From contig NZ_CP029797.1 of NCBI RefSeq assembly GCF_003268595.1, positions 2,067,501 through 2,131,500 of the forward strand: a stretch of 64,000 bases of DNA, in the 5' to 3' direction. Below the pieces are notes generated by a model. That model ran no database searches, was not told the DNA's origin, and saw only the letters and a program-made list of their open reading frames with translations. Below, piece by piece: positions 9,403-19,216 of this stretch. Source of the stretch: Paraliobacillus zengyii. GTDB taxonomy: Bacteria > Bacillota > Bacilli > Bacillales > Amphibacillaceae. The translations under genes were made by a program, and so were the position numbers. Every line of letters starts with the position of its first letter. Position 1 is the first letter of the stretch.

Positions 9403-9458
9403 AATCGTCCAATACAAATCATTTATATTTTACCATAAATGTGATTTACTGGACGATT
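9403..9458 (-). terminator. Hairpin between cheR and aroC
   Basis: AATCGTCCA (9403-9411) pairs with TGGACGATT (9450-9458), and inside it CATTTAT (9420-9426) pairs with ATAAATG (9435-9441). The T-run after it on the minus strand is poor, so it may be a weak terminator or an mRNA-stabilising hairpin. Confidence 0.45.
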
Positions 9459-9486
9459 GATATACGATTAATTTAATTTGTCTATG

Positions 9487-10302
<816 letters not shown>

Positions 10303-10349
10303 TTAAAAGGGAATGAAACGTTCTTACTAAATATATAATTAAAAAACCT

Positions 10350-10754
10350 TTACAAGTCTGGAAAAAATAAATTGATTTCTCGCCTTGCATTTTGCAAAGA
10401 ATCCGAACTGTGTATCACGTTTCTTCTTTTATCTGTTCCATAATCAGCTCTTATCGTTCCCGCCTCTGCTTGAGCAGGATCGGTTGCACCTATCATCATT
10501 CTCGATTGCTCTACTATATCTTCTCCTGCCCAAACCATTGCAAATACAGGTCCAGAGGTTATATATTCTTTTAGTCCAGGATAATATTCTTTATTTCGAT
10601 GTTCTTGATAATGTTGGTTTGCAACTTCACTCGTCATTGTTAACATTCTAGCAGTAATCATCCGATAACCTTTTTTCTCAAATCTAGAAATGAGTTCACC
10701 AATTATAGCTCTTTTTACACCATCAGGTTTTATCATAATAAACGTATTATCCAT
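10350..10754 (-). CDS. ndk: Nucleoside diphosphate kinase, short form
   Basis: Balances nucleoside triphosphate pools by moving the gamma phosphate through a phosphohistidine. The 134-residue protein has FIMIKPDGVKR, ITSGPVFAMVW and the catalytic His115 in NVIHSSDS. It ends at FFPDL, about 15 residues before the end of the B. subtilis enzyme, and the loop before the active site reads GTDKRRN instead of GMFVGKN. All catalytic residues seem present, so it should be active; the short C-terminus may alter oligomer contacts. It lies between hepT and cheR, 24 bases after hepT. Confidence 0.95.
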   Translation of the reverse strand: MDNTFIMIKPDGVKRAIIGELISRFEKKGYRMITARMLTMTSEVANQHYQEHRNKEYYPGLKEYITSGPVFAMVWAGEDIVEQSRMMIGATDPAQAEAGTIRADYGTDKRRNVIHSSDSLQNARREINLFFPDL

Positions 10755-10778
10755 GAGTATCCTCTTTTCCTAATGTAA

Positions 10779-11747
10779 TTATGTTTTTCGATTTCCTATG
10801 TAAGTAGCGATGTCTTTTAACGTTTCTTTTGCTTTTATATCAGGTAGGGCATCTAATGCATGGTAAGCTTTTTCTAAATAAAGATTGCTTAATCTAAAAG
10901 AAGCATCAATAGCATCTGAATTCTTAATTTGTTTTATAAGTGCTGGCATCTTCATATTGATATTCATCGGATCAGAAAATACTTCTTTTAACTGCTGATA
11001 AAAATAATGATCTCTCATCGCGTATAGGACAGGTAATGTTATATTACCTTGCATTAAATCACTACCCGCTGGTTTACCTAATTGTTGTGCCGAAGCCGTG
11101 AAATCTAAAATGTCATCTATAATTTGATAAGACATGCCAATATAATAACCATATCGATATAATAAAATCTCTTGCTCCTTAGGAACTTCTCCAGCAATTG
11201 CACCTAATTGACAACTAGCAGCTATTAAGGAAGCAGTTTTACGTTTTACTCTTCTCAGATAGTGCCGTACATTCTGATTTACATTAAATTTACTCTTTAT
11301 TTGTTCCATTTCACCAATGGTTAATTCAACCATTGTTTTAGATAGAATTTGATGTGCTTTTGCGTTATTTATTATAGTCAGATATTCTAAGGAACGAGCA
11401 AAGATATAATCACCCGTATACATTGCAATTCGGTTGTCCCATTTAGCTTTAACAGTTGGTTTACCTCTCCTTAGTTCAGACTCATCAATTACATCGTCAT
11501 GGACCAAAGAAGCCATGTGAATCATCTCAACTGATACAGCAACAGCTTTTATTTTTTCTAAATCGTATACTCCAAACTGGCCGGCTAGTAAAACAAACAC
11601 TGGTCTTAGCCGTTTTCCTCCAGCATGTAAAAGTTGCGTAGAAGCTTCTCCTAAAACGGGATGATCCGCTTTAACCGTTTCTTCCAATGCCTTTTCAATT
11701 AATTGAAGATCTGGTTTTAAATACGCATAGGTCATTGCTAATTTCAT
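10779..11747 (-). CDS. hepT: Heptaprenyl diphosphate synthase component II
   Basis: Large catalytic subunit of the two-part enzyme that extends farnesyl diphosphate to the C35 chain of menaquinone-7. The 322-residue trans-prenyltransferase has both aspartate-rich motifs, HDDVIDES (first) and QIIDDILDF (second), which bind magnesium and substrate. The ATG at 11747 was chosen because AAAGGTG stands six bases before it. It follows menG and hepS, its small partner, so the menaquinone side-chain genes stay together. Confidence 0.95.
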   Translation of the reverse strand: MKLAMTYAYLKPDLQLIEKALEETVKADHPVLGEASTQLLHAGGKRLRPVFVLLAGQFGVYDLEKIKAVAVSVEMIHMASLVHDDVIDESELRRGKPTVKAKWDNRIAMYTGDYIFARSLEYLTIINNAKAHQILSKTMVELTIGEMEQIKSKFNVNQNVRHYLRRVKRKTASLIAASCQLGAIAGEVPKEQEILLYRYGYYIGMSYQIIDDILDFTASAQQLGKPAGSDLMQGNITLPVLYAMRDHYFYQQLKEVFSDPMNINMKMPALIKQIKNSDAIDASFRLSNLYLEKAYHALDALPDIKAKETLKDIATYIGNRKT

Positions 11748-11770
11748 TCTGTTCACCTTTATGATTTAAT

Positions 11771-12487
11771 TTACAGATGGTTTGGTTTTTCACCTAGATG
11801 CATAGCTGCAACACCACCAGTATATCCTTTTACTTTCACAGACTTCAGTCCAACTTCTTCAAATAACTCTTTTAATTCTTTTTTACCTGGGAATGCTTTA
11901 GCTGATTCGTGTAACCATGCATATTCATCTTGACTTTTCGCTATAAGTTTACCAACTAATGGCATAATGAAACGAAAGTAGAAGTAATACAACTGACGAA
12001 ATCCTAGAGCAGTTGGTTGTGATGTTTCTAGACAAACAACTTTTCCACCTGGTTTAACAACTCTTGTCATTTCCTCAAGTGTTTTTTTGTAATCAGGTAC
12101 ATTCCGTAACCCAAAACCGATTGTCACATAGTCAAATGAGTTTGACTCAAAAGGAAGTGCCATTGCATTCCCTTCAACAAACTCCAGTTGAGGATACGTT
12201 TTTTTATCTAATTTATTTCCTGCAACAGATAACATATTTTTACTAAAATCTAATCCAATTACTTTGCCACTTTTCCCTGTTGCATCAGCTAAAGCAAATG
12301 ACCAGTCACCAGTTCCACAGCATACATCTAATGCTTGATTTCCAGCTTCTACTTGCATGGTTTTCATGACATTTTTCCGCCAAGATTTATGCCTGTTAAA
12401 AGATATAACTGAATTCATAAAATCATATCGTTTATATATTTTTTCAAATACGTGATGTACACGTTCTTCTTTTGATTGCTCGGCCAC
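11771..12487 (-). CDS. menG: Demethylmenaquinone methyltransferase
   Basis: Adds the final C-methyl group of menaquinone from S-adenosylmethionine. The 238-residue class I methyltransferase has the SAM motif [11 protein letters not shown], the later [11 protein letters not shown] and [11 protein letters not shown], all typical of UbiE/MenG. It is placed between hepS and hepT, three bases after hepS. Retention of this cluster shows that menaquinone is probably made, which matters for interpreting the missing qcr and res genes. Confidence 0.96.
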   Translation of the reverse strand: MAEQSKEERVHHVFEKIYKRYDFMNSVISFNRHKSWRKNVMKTMQVEAGNQALDVCCGTGDWSFALADATGKSGKVIGLDFSKNMLSVAGNKLDKKTYPQLEFVEGNAMALPFESNSFDYVTIGFGLRNVPDYKKTLEEMTRVVKPGGKVVCLETSQPTALGFRQLYYFYFRFIMPLVGKLIAKSQDEYAWLHESAKAFPGKKELKELFEEVGLKSVKVKGYTGGVAAMHLGEKPNHL

Positions 12488-12490
12488 TGA

Positions 12491-13282
12491 TTACCCTTCT
12501 TCCATCGCGATTTTGTTAGGCGTGTAGTTCTCTGCATATAGATTATGAACATCATTTTTCAACATTTGATAGTGTGTAGGCAGAAAATCCACAAGCTCTT
12601 TTGAGACGAGTAAATGTTTATAGATAAATGATTCAATTGTTTGGTCTACTTGATTATATGTGAGATTAAAATCTTGGCCATGGATCAAAAATTCTACTAA
12701 TGGTGCTCTTTGATCTGTTATAAAAAGGTGCTTCTCTTTAATTAATTTTCGTGTAAATAACCAATTTTTCGCAAACTCGTTAATCGCTGACCTGTTAAAA
12801 TGTTCGGCTACGCGTATAACCAAAATTGATTCTAGACTTTTTATATTTTCCATGAGATCTGAGATTGAATCATGCACTTCATAATAGATCATCATCTTTA
12901 ACTCATTAATTTCTTTAATCGCTGATGCTAGTGTGCGAATCATCGGTATGTCGTCAAGCTTTGCGAGCATATAGTAATATAGGCCACTATAATAATCTCC
13001 AGCCAATACCGTTAATTGCCTGTTTCTTTTATATGTATCAGATTCTTCTATATTATTTTCAGTTACCAAGTCATGTGTATCTAATGCAATTTGCACTAAC
13101 ATTGTAGTGATAACATAATTCTTTTTCTTTATATCAGTATAATTTGTATTTTGTATTAATGTATACAATATCATGAGTTTATCATTATCGATCTCGGGTT
13201 TTTGTAGATGCTTTTGCAAATAAGAATCTTGTAAGATATCCTCTAATTCCTCTTGTATATGTTTGATGGACAAACCCGACAT
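12491..13282 (-). CDS. hepS: Heptaprenyl diphosphate synthase component I
   Basis: Small regulatory subunit of heptaprenyl diphosphate synthase, partner of HepT. The 263-residue helical protein lacks the aspartate motifs of the catalytic subunit, as expected. Recognition rests on LAGDYYSGLYYYMLA and on the gene order hepS-menG-hepT. The ATG at 13282 is preceded by GGGTG at a normal distance; a GTG nine bases upstream overlaps that site. Confidence 0.92.
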   Translation of the reverse strand: MSGLSIKHIQEELEDILQDSYLQKHLQKPEIDNDKLMILYTLIQNTNYTDIKKKNYVITTMLVQIALDTHDLVTENNIEESDTYKRNRQLTVLAGDYYSGLYYYMLAKLDDIPMIRTLASAIKEINELKMMIYYEVHDSISDLMENIKSLESILVIRVAEHFNRSAINEFAKNWLFTRKLIKEKHLFITDQRAPLVEFLIHGQDFNLTYNQVDQTIESFIYKHLLVSKELVDFLPTHYQMLKNDVHNLYAENYTPNKIAMEEG

Positions 13283-13379
13283 ACTTTTCACCCAAACCCT
13301 TCTTTAAAACCCCTTAATTTCTAAACATAATTATAACATAAGATATATAATTCCGCTTTTTTTATGTATGTAGTAACAA

Positions 13380-13604
13380 TTAATTATCATTTCTAACTTC
13401 TCCAACATTTGATTGAATAATTGCTTTACCTTTAATTTTAATTGCTGAAGTGTGCTCTGTAAATTGAACAACTAAAATTTCATCCTCATCTAATTTTTCA
13501 GCATGATGAAACCGTGTATCAGTACCTCTAGTCAAACCGATTACTTGAACACCATTTTCTAGTGCTTTAACAATGAAATATTCACCTTTATTTACATCCT
13601 GCAT
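13380..13604 (-). CDS. mtrB: Tryptophan RNA-binding attenuation protein (TRAP)
   Basis: Forms an 11-mer ring that binds tryptophan and then GAG/UAG-repeat RNA to shut off trp gene expression. The 74-residue protein is nearly identical to TRAP in its core: [18 protein letters not shown] and [15 protein letters not shown], which include the tryptophan-pocket and RNA-contact residues. The ATG at 13604 follows AGGAGG by eight bases. In B. subtilis it is second in an operon behind mtrA (folE); here mtrA is missing and hbs lies directly upstream. The usual target, the trp operon, is not at its normal place in this window. Confidence 0.96.
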   Translation of the reverse strand: MQDVNKGEYFIVKALENGVQVIGLTRGTDTRFHHAEKLDEDEILVVQFTEHTSAIKIKGKAIIQSNVGEVRNDN

Positions 13605-13640
13605 AAAAAGCACCTCCTAAATATGTAAGAAGAAAATTGT

Positions 13641-13670
13641 AAAAGAAAAAGGGTGCAATATGCACCCTTC
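13641..13670 (-). terminator. Terminator after hbs
   Basis: AAGGGTGCA (13649-13657) pairs perfectly with TGCACCCTT (13661-13669) around a three-base loop, followed on the minus strand by TTTTTCTTTT. It separates hbs from mtrB. Confidence 0.88.
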
Positions 13671-13692
13671 ACTCATGCCCGTATGTAAAAAA

Positions 13693-13965
13693 TTATTTTA
13701 CAATATCTTTAAGGGCTTTACCTGCTTTAAAAGCTGGTACTTTACTTGCTGCAATTTCAATCTCAGCACCTGTTTGAGGGTTACGTCCTTTACGTGCAGC
13801 ACGTTCGCGCACTTCAAAGTTACCGAAACCGATCAATTGTACTTTTTCACCATCTTTAAGTGAATCCATGATAGATTCAAAAACTGCATCTACAGCTTTT
13901 GTAGCATCTTTCTTGGATAGTTCACTTTTTTCAGCGACTGAATTGATAAGATCTGTTTTGTTCAT
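13693..13965 (-). CDS. hbs: DNA-binding protein HU
   Basis: Nucleoid protein that bends DNA without strong sequence preference. The 90-residue protein has the complete HU fold, starting [14 protein letters not shown] and carrying [20 protein letters not shown], the beta-arm that grips DNA. The ATG at 13965 follows GGAGGTG; an upstream GTG at 13974 is within that site. It is monocistronic by its terminator and has a sigma-A promoter upstream. Position next to spoIVA and mtrB matches B. subtilis. Confidence 0.97.
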   Translation of the reverse strand: MNKTDLINSVAEKSELSKKDATKAVDAVFESIMDSLKDGEKVQLIGFGNFEVRERAARKGRNPQTGAEIEIAASKVPAFKAGKALKDIVK

Positions 13966-14088
13966 GATATTCACCTCCTCCCAAAATCATTTACGTTGAA
14001 GCATCGAACTAAAATGGCAATATTCCATTTGTTCACTAATTTCATCCAACTTATACTTCCAATCATCAATAAAATGATGACAAAGCTT

Positions 14089-14117
14089 ATAATAAACGAC
14101 TTTCTGCTTAAATTCAA
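14089..14117 (-). promoter_or_regulatory. Sigma-A promoter of hbs
   Basis: On the minus strand TTGAAT (14112-14117) and TATTAT (14089-14094) are 17 bases apart, about 120 bases before hbs. The rest of 13966-14254 shows nothing else clear. Confidence 0.6.
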
Positions 14118-14254
14118 CAAAAAACAGCAATAATTATAATATTTTGTTCTTTATACCTAGTAATAAGCCCACTTTTTACTAGGATACATTATAAAATATA
14201 ATTAAAGAGAAATCTTAATAAATGCTTATGTGATAGGTTTTTCAGTCATTTAAA

Positions 14255-14285
14255 AACCAAAAAACGACTTGGAATTCAAGCCGTT
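14255..14285 (-). terminator. Terminator overlapping the spoIVA stop codon
   Basis: On the minus strand AACGGCTTG and CAAGTCGTT form a 9-bp stem with a five-base loop, followed by TTTTGGTTTTT. The 5' arm overlaps the spoIVA stop codon. Confidence 0.75.
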
Positions 14286-15762
14286 AAAGGATAATTGCTA
14301 TTAAGCCACCAGAACCTTCATTAATAATTCGTTCTAATGTCTCTTTTAATTTATATCTAGCGTTTTCTGGCATCAATGATAACTTCGCTTGGATACCTTC
14401 ACGTACGATGGAACTTAATGATCGACCAAATATATCAGATTGCCAAATCGATAATGGATCATCTTCAAAGTCTTGCATTAAGTATCGCACTAACTCTTCA
14501 CTTTGTTTCTCTGTACCGATAATTGGTGCGAACTCGGATTCTACCTCTACTTTAATCATGTGAATAGACGGCGCTACTGCCTTTAACCTGACTCCAAACC
14601 TTGCACCTTGACGAATGATCTCCGGCTCGTCTAACACCATATCAGCTATCGATGGTGCAGCTACACCATAGCCGGTTTGTTTAACCATTTGTAAAGCATC
14701 AGCAATTTGATCATATTCTCGTTTTGCTTTCGCAAAATCTTGCATTAATTCAAGTAAGTGATCTTTACCTCTGATTTCTTCTCCCACTATTTCTTTTAAA
14801 ACTTGATCATATAAGTGGTCTGGAGCTTGCAAATCAATTTCAGCAATACCCTCACCCATTTGGATCCCAGCAATCTGTGCACGGTCAATGTAATCATAAT
14901 CATCGAATTGACCAACAACGCGATCTACATCTCGCAAACGTTTAATATCTCTCACTGTTTCCTGAATTGCCAATTGATAGCTCTCTCGTAACCAATGATC
15001 ATCATCTAAAACCATTACCCAACTAGGTAAGTTAACATTCACTTCTAAAACAGGAAATTCATACAATGCTTCTCTCAATACATTATATACATCATGTTCT
15101 TTCATACTTTCTACACTCATAGCTAATACAGGAATATCATATTCATCTGCAAGCTGTTGTCTGAGTAGCTCTGTATCTTGATGGTAAGGCTGAACAGAGT
15201 TTACCACCATGATAAAAGGTTTACCCACCTCTTTTAATTCATCAACCACACGTTGTTCTGCTTCGACGTAGTCAATACGAGGTATATCCCCTATCGATCC
15301 ATCAGTTGTTACAACAACACCCATGGTAGAATGCTCTTGAATAACTTTCCTTGTTCCAATCTCTGCTGCTTCATGAAACGGAATTGGCTCTTCATACCAC
15401 GGCGTATGAATCATCCTTGGACCATTTTCATCTTCGAAACCTTGTGCACCCTCAACTGCATAACCAACGCAGTCTACAAGCCTTACATTTACATCCAAAC
15501 CATCATCAACATGGATGGACACCGCTTGATTTGGCACAAATTTCGGTTCAGTTGTCATAATCGTTTTACCCGCTGCACTTTGTGGTAGTTCATCTTGTGC
15601 ACGTGCACGATCGCCTTCATCTGCAATATTAGGTAAGACAACCTGTTCCATGAATTTTTTAATGAATGTAGATTTCCCAGTACGTACTGCTCCTACAACA
15701 CCTAAATAAATATCTCCATTCGTTCGTTTCGAGATATCTTTAAAAATATCAACTCTTTCCAA
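14284..15762 (-). CDS. spoIVA: Stage IV sporulation protein A (spore coat ATPase)
   Basis: Cytoskeletal ATPase that polymerises on the mother-cell face of the forespore and forms the base of the coat. The 492-residue protein has the usual length. It has a Walker A motif GAVRTGKST (24-32), the DVRLVDCVGY switch region, and the C-terminal tail that ends GLIAIIL. The start is TTG with GGGAGGGG upstream, giving MERVDIFKDI as in the family. A sigma-E promoter lies about 55 bases upstream, consistent with mother-cell expression, and a terminator overlaps its stop. Confidence 0.98.
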   Translation of the reverse strand: MERVDIFKDISKRTNGDIYLGVVGAVRTGKSTFIKKFMEQVVLPNIADEGDRARAQDELPQSAAGKTIMTTEPKFVPNQAVSIHVDDGLDVNVRLVDCVGYAVEGAQGFEDENGPRMIHTPWYEEPIPFHEAAEIGTRKVIQEHSTMGVVVTTDGSIGDIPRIDYVEAEQRVVDELKEVGKPFIMVVNSVQPYHQDTELLRQQLADEYDIPVLAMSVESMKEHDVYNVLREALYEFPVLEVNVNLPSWVMVLDDDHWLRESYQLAIQETVRDIKRLRDVDRVVGQFDDYDYIDRAQIAGIQMGEGIAEIDLQAPDHLYDQVLKEIVGEEIRGKDHLLELMQDFAKAKREYDQIADALQMVKQTGYGVAAPSIADMVLDEPEIIRQGARFGVRLKAVAPSIHMIKVEVESEFAPIIGTEKQSEELVRYLMQDFEDDPLSIWQSDIFGRSLSSIVREGIQAKLSLMPENARYKLKETLERIINEGSGGLIAIIL

Positions 15763-15817
15763 GTGATCCCCTCCCGATCTACTTCACCATAAACGATTAC
15801 GAATCTTTGACATTTAC

Positions 15818-15848
15818 AGTCTATGACATTGTCCTACTGTAATATGAC
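15818..15848 (-). promoter_or_regulatory. Sigma-E promoter of spoIVA
   Basis: On the minus strand TCATATT (15841-15847) and CATAGACT (15818-15825) are 15 bases apart. This matches the sigma-E consensus with one mismatch in the -10 box. Position and the known sigma-E control of spoIVA agree. The rest of 15763-16122 holds a terminator but no gene. Confidence 0.75.
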
Positions 15849-15979
15849 TCGAATGAAAATAAAAATTCGAAAATGTCAAATCTTATGTAGATGAAGCCCA
15901 GTTGAACTAATTGTCCACTCCTAAGATTATTACTACAGAGAATCACTTTTTATGCTAAAAAGAATGTCATTTTTAAAAA

Positions 15980-16026
15980 AAGTATAAAAAAGACCGAGAT
16001 AGAAGGGGCAATTTCTATCTCGGTAT
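15980..16026 (-). terminator. Terminator after the SpoVIF-like gene
   Basis: ACCGAGATAGAA (15993-16004) pairs perfectly with TTCTATCTCGGT (16013-16024), with an eight-base loop and CTTTTTT following on the minus strand. Confidence 0.9.
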
Positions 16027-16122
16027 GACTAAATAATACCCAAAGCAACTCTAAAATGAATGCTTGTGCGTTTTATATTATGCTAATGATCCTATTTTGC
16101 ATCCTCATATGCCCAGTTCTGT

Positions 16123-16383
16123 CTACTTTTTAAAAAGTTGACTCAATGAGTTTATATCAGTTGGAACATTATTCTTTGTAATAGATTCGACTAACTTATC
16201 TTCTTTCTCTTTTGAAATTGGCTTATTTGCCATCTTAGCTAACTGTCTAACTAGGTTTCGTACTGTTGTTTCATTTGAAAAATCAGCATTTTGAACAGAA
16301 TTAGCTACCTTTATTATCTCATCTGATTTAATATTGGATTTTTTCTGGATCTGATCAAACATATTGTTTTTGTAATCGCTCAC
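16123..16383 (-). CDS. Stage VI sporulation protein F-like
   Basis: An 86-residue soluble protein resembling SpoVIF (YjcC), a mother-cell protein of late spore coat assembly. The match lies in FDQIQKKS, the SVQNADFSNETTVRNLVRQL stretch and ANKPISKEKEDKLV. The start is GTG at 16383 behind AAGGAGG. It occupies the place where B. subtilis has yphE and yphF, between spoIVA and gpsA, and is closed by a strong terminator. The family call is good; whether it is the only SpoVIF of this genome or a paralogue cannot be told. Confidence 0.82.
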   Translation of the reverse strand: MSDYKNNMFDQIQKKSNIKSDEIIKVANSVQNADFSNETTVRNLVRQLAKMANKPISKEKEDKLVESITKNNVPTDINSLSQLFKK

Positions 16384-16443
16384 GAACTTCTCCTCCTTGA
16401 CTAAATAGCTTCAACATACTATATGCAAGGAGGAATCATGATG

Positions 16444-17484
16444 TTAATCTATATAACGATTACTTAAAATAGCTGATAAATCTTCCATTTCATGGCGTCG
16501 CATTCGTGTCATTAATTCATCAACAACATTTTTCGGATCAGCATTTTCAAATAGAATGTGATATAAGCCCGTCGTAATAGGCATGTCGATCTTTTGGGAA
16601 ATCGAAAGATGATATGCTGCCTCTGTTGTATAAACGCCTTCCACAACCATTCCCATTTCTTCTAACACATGATCAAGTACATTACCTTTAGCTAAAAGGT
16701 TACCCGCTTTCCAATTTCGACTATGAACGCTTGTACACGTAACAATCAAGTCACCAACACCGCTAAGTCCGATAAATGTTAACGGATCTGCCCCCATTGC
16801 TGTACCTAACCGTGCTATTTCAGCCAAACCTCTCGTCATTAAAGCTGCTTTTGCATTATCACCATATCCTAGACCGTCAGATATACCTGCTCCTAAAGCA
16901 ATAATATTTTTTAAAGAGCCTCCTAATTCTACACCTATCATATCTGGACTAGTATACACACGGAAATCCTTATTAATAAACAGATCCTGTGCTTTTTGTG
17001 CTTCAGCAATACTTTTTGATGAAGCAGTTACTGTTGTAGGATGTTTTATAGCTACTTCCTCAGCGTGACTTGGTCCAGATAAAACAACTATTTCCTCAAA
17101 AAGATTCTTTGGAAGTTCTTCCTCCATCATTTCTGAAACACGTTTAAATGATTTAGGTTCAATTCCTTTTGTACCATGGATAATAGTCACTTTATGATCA
17201 ATTGTTTTAGCCACTTGTCTACAAACCTCACGAATAGCTTTCGTAGGTAAGACAAATACAATTGTAGTAACTTCTTTTAATGCTGTGGCTAAATGATTCG
17301 TTATAACTAAATCATCCGGTATTTCGATATCTGGCAAGTAGTCGTCATTTTTATGTGTACTGTTCATTTTGTCCGCATGCGCTTGTTTATTTGTCCATAA
17401 GCGAACATCATGACCATTCTCTTTTAATACCAAAGCTAAAGCTGTTCCCCAACTTCCAGCACCTAACACTGCAATTCTATCCAT
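16444..17484 (-). CDS. gpsA: NAD(P)-dependent glycerol-3-phosphate dehydrogenase
   Basis: Reduces dihydroxyacetone phosphate to sn-glycerol 3-phosphate for phospholipid synthesis. The 346-residue enzyme opens with the dinucleotide motif GAGSWGTA (8-15). It contains the catalytic-lysine region GGSLKNIIALGAGISDG and the glycine-rich FIGLSGVGDLIVTC. It follows der by 19 bases, as in B. subtilis, and is probably co-transcribed with it. Cytoplasmic, full length, no anomalies. Confidence 0.97.
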   Translation of the reverse strand: MDRIAVLGAGSWGTALALVLKENGHDVRLWTNKQAHADKMNSTHKNDDYLPDIEIPDDLVITNHLATALKEVTTIVFVLPTKAIREVCRQVAKTIDHKVTIIHGTKGIEPKSFKRVSEMMEEELPKNLFEEIVVLSGPSHAEEVAIKHPTTVTASSKSIAEAQKAQDLFINKDFRVYTSPDMIGVELGGSLKNIIALGAGISDGLGYGDNAKAALMTRGLAEIARLGTAMGADPLTFIGLSGVGDLIVTCTSVHSRNWKAGNLLAKGNVLDHVLEEMGMVVEGVYTTEAAYHLSISQKIDMPITTGLYHILFENADPKNVVDELMTRMRRHEMEDLSAILSNRYID

Positions 17485-17502
17485 CTATTTCTCCCTCCTA
17501 AT

Positions 17503-18813
17503 TTAACTTCTGCGTCTTGCAAATATTTTGATAGGCGTGCCTTCAAATCCAAAAGCAGCACGTATACGATTCTCTAAGAATCTTTCGTATGAAAAGTGCA
17601 ACAGTTCTGGATCATTAACAAACACAGCAAAACTAGGAGGTTTAACTGCTACTTGTGTTGCATATAATATCTTAAGTTTCTTGCCTTTAAATGTACTGGT
17701 TGGATTTGTTGCAATAGCATCCATAATAACGTCATTTAAAACGTTTGTTTCTACACGTTTTGAATGATTCTCACTAGCTATTAAGACTTGTGGAATTAAC
17801 GTTTGCGTACGCTTTTTCGTTTTAGCTGATAAAAACACAATTGGTGCATAATCTAAAAACGGAAAGTGAACACGAATCTTTTCTTCGAATTCCTTCATCG
17901 CCTTATCATCAGACACCACTGTATCCCATTTGTTCACTACAATAACAACAGCTTTACCTGCCTGATGTGCATAACCTGCAATTTTTTTATCTTGTTCAAT
18001 AATACCTGTTTCAGCATCAATTAATGTCAAAACAACGTCTGAACGCTCAATTGCTTTTAATGCACGTAAAATACTATATCTTTCTGTCGACTCATAGATT
18101 TTACCACGTTTACGCATACCAGCAGTATCAATTATCACAAAATCCTGGTCATCTTTTGTAAAAGGAGAATCAATCGCATCACGTGTCGTTCCTGGAATAT
18201 TACTAACAATCACACGTTCCTGTTGTAATAAGGAGTTAACTAATGACGATTTCCCTACATTTGGTCTACCAATTAAACTAAAGTGAATAGTATCTTGATC
18301 AACATCATCCTGCTCTAAGGATGGGAAATACGATACCACTTTATCTAAAAGGTCCCCTAGTCCTAGCCCGTGCGTACCAGAAATAGAATATGGCTCACCA
18401 AAACCGAGTGAGTAGAATTCATAAATTTGTTCACGCATCTCTGGATTATCTACTTTATTTACAGCTAAGACAACTGGTTTGTTTGATTTAAATAAGATTT
18501 TAGCTACTTCTTCATCAGCAGCTGTAATTCCTTCTCGTCCATTTACCATGAAAATAATAACATCGGCTTCTCGAATGGCTACATCAGCTTGTTCTCGCAT
18601 TTGAACAAGTAATGGTTCATCGCCTAATTCAATACCACCTGTATCAATAAGATTAAATGTAGTTGTCAACCATTCTGCCGGCGCATAAATACGATCTCTC
18701 GTAACACCAGGCGTATCTTCTACAATGGAGATCCTTTCCCCCACAAGTCGATTAAATATCGTTGATTTACCTACGTTTGGTCTTCCTACAATTGCTACTA
18801 CTGATTTTCTCAT
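17503..18813 (-). CDS. der: Ribosome biogenesis GTPase Der (EngA)
   Basis: Essential GTPase of 50S subunit assembly. The 436-residue protein carries two tandem GTPase domains: GRPNVGKST at 10-18 with DTPGVTRDR, and GRPNVGKSS near 183 with [11 protein letters not shown]. Both are followed by NKVD/NKWD specificity motifs, and a C-terminal KH-like domain runs from about 350 to 436. Length and domain order are standard. It begins the der-gpsA pair, with 216 bases of unassigned sequence (18814-19029) upstream that presumably hold its promoter. Confidence 0.98.
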   Translation of the reverse strand: MRKSVVAIVGRPNVGKSTIFNRLVGERISIVEDTPGVTRDRIYAPAEWLTTTFNLIDTGGIELGDEPLLVQMREQADVAIREADVIIFMVNGREGITAADEEVAKILFKSNKPVVLAVNKVDNPEMREQIYEFYSLGFGEPYSISGTHGLGLGDLLDKVVSYFPSLEQDDVDQDTIHFSLIGRPNVGKSSLVNSLLQQERVIVSNIPGTTRDAIDSPFTKDDQDFVIIDTAGMRKRGKIYESTERYSILRALKAIERSDVVLTLIDAETGIIEQDKKIAGYAHQAGKAVVIVVNKWDTVVSDDKAMKEFEEKIRVHFPFLDYAPIVFLSAKTKKRTQTLIPQVLIASENHSKRVETNVLNDVIMDAIATNPTSTFKGKKLKILYATQVAVKPPSFAVFVNDPELLHFSYERFLENRIRAAFGFEGTPIKIFARRRS

Positions 18814-19029
18814 GAAAGGTACATCCTTTCTTCATACATTCATATAATGTGTTTCACTTATAGTAGATAGAAATTACAATTTATCAGATAATAATCTATT
18901 TCTATAACCTTAACTTATACATTTTAACAAAAGCGGTAACTTTAAACAACAATTGATTTTATCAAAGCATATATCCAAAAAATAGTAATTTTCTAACCTC
19001 TAAATTCCGTTACACCTCATAAAAATTAG

Positions 19030-19215
19030 TTAATGTTTCACAATGATATATAATTCATCGCTAAGTGCATGACAGATACCATCAATAATTGCTTCTAGAT
19101 TTGCAGCAACCTTTTCCAATTCATCTTTATTATTACACAAAAAAATAGGTGCACCACCAGATACTTTTTCTTCATTTGTTGTAATGATAGCTAAAATTGC
19201 TTTCTCTATATCCAT
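19030..19215 (-). CDS. Small capping-complex subunit for the YIEGIA protein
   Basis: A 61-residue acidic soluble protein starting MDIEKAILAIITTNEEKVSGG. It matches the small family named as capping complex subunit for YIEGIA, which always lies beside the YIEGIA membrane protein. The ATG at 19215 follows GGGAAG; it begins one base after the YIEGIA stop, so the two are translated together. The role is in the sporulation lineage but not established by this sequence. Confidence 0.75.
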   Translation of the reverse strand: MDIEKAILAIITTNEEKVSGGAPIFLCNNKDELEKVAANLEAIIDGICHALSDELYIIVKH

Positions 19216-19216
19216 C

